Assembly: GCF_042652345.1 (NCBI RefSeq)
Contig: NZ_JBHSJJ010000011.1
Span: 1 to 64,000 of the forward strand
Source of the DNA: Negadavirga shengliensis
Lineage (GTDB): Bacteria > Bacteroidota > Bacteroidia > Cytophagales > Cyclobacteriaceae
DNA length: 64,000 bases
Direction of reading: 5' to 3'
In this document: positions 61,241 to 64,000 of the stretch, piece by piece
How positions within the stretch are numbered: the stretch's first letter is position 1
Layout of the letters: each line of letters begins with the position of its first letter
Notes under the pieces: model-generated
The model's database searches: none
What the model saw: the letters and a program-made list of their open reading frames with translations, nothing else
What the model was told of the DNA's origin: nothing
Translations under genes and position numbers: made by a program

Positions 61241-64000
61241 TTAGAATTTAAGGGTTAGGTTCACGCCAAAGGTTCTGGGCGTAGGCAATTGGCCCATTTC
61301 AACGCCGGGCAACAAAGTGCCGCCGTTAAGTGCTGCGGTTTCAGGGTCAAATATGGGGAACTTGGTCCACATGGCCAGGTCCCTTCCATACAAGGCTATG
61401 GAAGCCCTTTCCACCAGCATCCTGTCCAACAATTTTGAAGGAACATTGTATTCAAAACGCAATTCCCTTAGCTTGATAAAGGAAGCATCAAAAGAGTTGG
61501 ACTCCACGTTTGCCCTGCGGTAGTATTCCCTGTAATAATTCGGGATGGTGGTTGGCTCCGTGTTGGGAGAATAGGTACCGTCGCCATTGTCCACAACCCC
61601 TTCTCCTATGATAAATCCGTCCTCACGTCCCATAAGCGTATGCTTGAGCTTGCCCATTTCGGACATTTTATGGTGGGTTTGGGAATAAATGATGCCCCCG
61701 TACTGGCCGTCCAGCAAGAACGACATTCTTAAATTTTTGTAGGCCAACTCGTTTCGGATACCGCCTTTCCACCTGGCATAGGCATTACCGATATACTGGA
61801 TTTCCTGAGGCCTGACGGGCAGCCCATTGTTATAAACAATCTCTCCATCCGGGGATCTTACGAAGCCGAAACCGTAAATATCGCCTGTGGTCCCTCCTAC
61901 CTTCGCAATGATGGAAGCATTACCACCGGTGCCTATGACCTGTTGCCCGTCCATCTCATCTGCCAGTTCCTTCACTTCGTTGATGTTCCTGGCCCAGGTG
62001 ATGAAGGTATTCCATTTAAAGTTTCCTCTGGCTATCGGGCTTCCGTTCAGCACCAATTCGACGCCTTTATTTTGGACCTTCCCGGCATTCAGCACGGCCC
62101 TTGAAAACCCGGTGGTGATGTCTACCGGCACTTCAAGGATCTGGTTCCTGGTCAGCGTCTGGTAGAAGTTGATATCCGCTCCCAACCTTCGGTTAAAAAA
62201 AATCAATTCAAGACCTGCCTCGTAGCTCGTAGTGATCTCAGGCTTAAAGTTGGTATTATAAAGTGTGGTCGGTACCGATCCGGAGCCCGGAAAATCGCTT
62301 TGTCCATAATACTTGCTGGTCCTATAGGGTTGGGTGTCGTTACCTACCTGTGCGCCTGACAGCCTGAGTTTTGCGAAAGAAAAGGCCTGGGGCAGATTGA
62401 CCATGTCCGAAAGGACAAAGCTGGTGCTCACAGAAGGATAGAAGAAGCTTCTGTTCTGTCTTGGCAAAGTACTGGACCAGTCATTCCTTCCTGTAAGATC
62501 GATAAAGATTTTATCGTCAAAGGACATGGATACCAGACCATAAAGGCTGTTGATCACCCGGTCATTGTCGCTCGTGATGACCGCGGGAATGTTGATCCCG
62601 TTAGAAAGGGTGAATAATCCGGGAATCACCAGACCGTCTACCTCGGCACTGATCAGCCGGTAGTTTCTCACCATCTGGTTGCCTCCAAGACTGGTCCTGA
62701 GATCAAATTTTTCAAAAGATTCTTTGTAAGTCAGCAAAAAGTCTGTGTTGATCTCATAATTGGTGATGTCCTGTTGTTTGAAATAGCCTCTCTGAAAGTT
62801 GGCTGAGCTGTATGGCCTCCGTTGCTCCCTTTCCTCCTGGCTCATGGCCACCCCGGATCTGAACATCAGGTCGAACTTATCGGAAAAGTCGTAGGTAGCC
62901 GACAGGTTCCCCACTACGGTATTGTTGTTTACCGCATTGGTCATCTCGTAAGCAATCAGAAAAGGATTGTCTATGAAGCTGCTAAAGGGGTGGACCTGAT
63001 CCACGTTTTCCATGCCCTGCTTCCAAATTGGCCGGTACCAGTCCAAATCGATGCTGGGGTTCTGGAAAATCATAAAATAAGAGATGGACTGGTTGTTGTA
63101 TCCTGTTGCAGGGAGGTTGTCACTCCTTTTGTTGATGTAGTTGACCTTGCCGTTTATTGCCAACCTGTCGTTGATTTTCTGCTGCACGCTCAATGCGGCC
63201 ACGTACCGCTCGAAACCGGTGTTGGGCATGATCCACTCGTTTTTGGTGTGGGTGATGGAGGCCCTGACGGCTCCGGCGTTGGTATTGCCTTCCAAGGACA
63301 CATTGTTGACCATGTTGAAGCCGGTTCTCCAGAATCCTTTAATGTTGTCTTCATACGGCCTCCATAATCTTCTCTCAGGGGACTGGCCCTCTGTAGCGGG
63401 ATCGTATTGGTAATAGTACTGGCCTTCGAACCTGGGACCAAAAGCGCTGCTGGTACCTCCCGTATTGGCACCGTCTTCGGACGCACCGTAAGAATAATAC
63501 AGCTCTCCATCGCTGTTGAAAGCATTTCCTGTTCCCTGCCCGTATTCATATTGGTAGTCCGGCCACCTCAGCACATCGTTGAAGCTCACATTGGTATTGA
63601 CACTCACGCCAATGCCTTTCTTCTTTCTCTGGCCGCTTTTGGTGGTGACGATCAGCGCGCCGTTAGCCGCCCTGCTTCCATAAAGTGCGGAAGCACTGGC
63701 GCCTTTTAGGACTGTGATGCTTTCTATGTCGTCCGGGTTGAGGTCCGCTATGCCGTTTCCAAAATCCACCGGAACGTCATTGCCTGAGCCGGCTCCATAG
63801 GCATTGTTTACGCCGGAAGAAGTCAACCCGCTGTTCATCGGCACCCCATCGACGACAATCAAAGCAAAGTTACCGTTGGGATTGAGGGAGTTGTCTCCTC
63901 TTAGACTGATCTGGGAGGAATTCATCGGGCCGGATCCCGCGGACATCACATTTAATCCTGCCACCTTACCTATCAGGGCGTCGGACCAGTTATTGGAACG
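61241..64000 (-). CDS. SusC/RagA family TonB-linked outer-membrane transporter, 5' end beyond the window
   Basis: At least 919 residues are present, and the reading frame is open to the right edge (SNNWSDALIGKVAGLNVM), so the signal peptide, carboxypeptidase-like domain and part of the plug lie outside. The plug domain (QISLRGDNSL, VVDGVPMNSG, IESITVLKGASASALYG) and the barrel (TFGVNLTLKF at the C-terminus) are clear. It imports an oligosaccharide or peptide together with the SusD-like lipoprotein encoded 11 bp downstream. Confidence 0.92.
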   Translation of the reverse strand, partial: RSNNWSDALIGKVAGLNVMSAGSGPMNSSQISLRGDNSLNPNGNFALIVVDGVPMNSGLTSSGVNNAYGAGSGNDVPVDFGNGIADLNPDDIESITVLKGASASALYGSRAANGALIVTTKSGQRKKKGIGVSVNTNVSFNDVLRWPDYQYEYGQGTGNAFNSDGELYYSYGASEDGANTGGTSSAFGPRFEGQYYYQYDPATEGQSPERRLWRPYEDNIKGFWRTGFNMVNNVSLEGNTNAGAVRASITHTKNEWIMPNTGFERYVAALSVQQKINDRLAINGKVNYINKRSDNLPATGYNNQSISYFMIFQNPSIDLDWYRPIWKQGMENVDQVHPFSSFIDNPFLIAYEMTNAVNNNTVVGNLSATYDFSDKFDLMFRSGVAMSQEEREQRRPYSSANFQRGYFKQQDITNYEINTDFLLTYKESFEKFDLRTSLGGNQMVRNYRLISAEVDGLVIPGLFTLSNGINIPAVITSDNDRVINSLYGLVSMSFDDKIFIDLTGRNDWSSTLPRQNRSFFYPSVSTSFVLSDMVNLPQAFSFAKLRLSGAQVGNDTQPYRTSKYYGQSDFPGSGSVPTTLYNTNFKPEITTSYEAGLELIFFNRRLGADINFYQTLTRNQILEVPVDITTGFSRAVLNAGKVQNKGVELVLNGSPIARGNFKWNTFITWARNINEVKELADEMDGQQVIGTGGNASIIAKVGGTTGDIYGFGFVRSPDGEIVYNNGLPVRPQEIQYIGNAYARWKGGIRNELAYKNLRMSFLLDGQYGGIIYSQTHHKMSEMGKLKHTLMGREDGFIIGEGVVDNGDGTYSPNTEPTTIPNYYREYYRRANVESNSFDASFIKLRELRFEYNVPSKLLDRMLVERASIALYGRDLAMWTKFPIFDPETAALNGGTLLPGVEMGQLPTPRTFGVNLTLKF

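Overview
The window looks like a chromosomal segment of a Bacteroidota bacterium, probably Cytophagales and perhaps Cyclobacteriaceae (the family is an inference). The evidence is a SusC/SusD pair at the right end, a type IX secretion C-terminal sorting domain, many Cys-anchored lipoproteins, a BlaI/M56 pair and several families common in that phylum. Metabolic regions look near 50% GC, while the cassette region at 28.5-39.9 kb is clearly AT-rich.

Layout. 0.4-7.0 kb: ordinary genes (amidohydrolase, rhodanese, TetR regulator with an ABC1 kinase, S41 peptidase, adhesin-like lipoprotein). 7.4-17.2 kb: a tightly packed eight-gene operon that I read as an apiose-utilisation locus. It holds a sugar permease, a TIM-barrel isomerase-like protein, a Gfo/Idh/MocA dehydrogenase (ApsD-like), a RuBisCO-like protein (OiaX/OiaC-like), a DUF1537 kinase (OiaK-like), an oxidoisomerase (ApnO-like), a GH140 apiosidase-like lipoprotein and an apionolactonase (ApnL-like). 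Together they would release apiose from plant cell wall glycans, import it, oxidise and rearrange it, phosphorylate it and cleave it to central metabolites.

17.2-28.5 kb: an accessory zone of scattered small genes (DJ-1/PfpI, alpha/beta hydrolase, deaminase, two RibD-C/DHFR-like proteins, HxlR regulator, SRPBCC, DUF1801) and gene debris (a broken zeta-toxin-like gene), embedded in several families of dispersed non-coding repeats.

28.5-39.9 kb: an integron of unusual orientation. A tyrosine recombinase is followed on the same strand by an attI-like site and about seven cassettes, separated by attC-like sites of roughly 135-145 bp. The first bases of each cassette are the reverse complement of the R'' end of that cassette's own attC, which is the signature of cassette integration. 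Cargo includes a large two-gene nuclease/helicase cassette, a KAP-type P-loop ATPase, a trypsin-like protease, a broken Imm53-type immunity gene, a small overlapping gene pair and a secreted lipocalin-like protein. The content is suggestive of defence and conflict functions.

40-64 kb: a lipoprotein paralogue beside a broken duplicate of a molybdenum hydroxylase 3' end, the intact molybdenum hydroxylase pair, a BlaI/M56 pair with a long operator-like palindrome, a GH28 pectinase-like enzyme, a ZIP transporter and His-rich lipoprotein sharing a Zur-like dyad, a VIT-family transporter, a GT35 glucan phosphorylase, a frameshifted lysyl-endopeptidase-like T9SS cargo protein, a YD-repeat-like lipoprotein and a SusD/SusC pair cut by the window edge. 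REP-like tandem repeats fill several intergenic gaps here. No tRNA, rRNA or CRISPR array was recognised.
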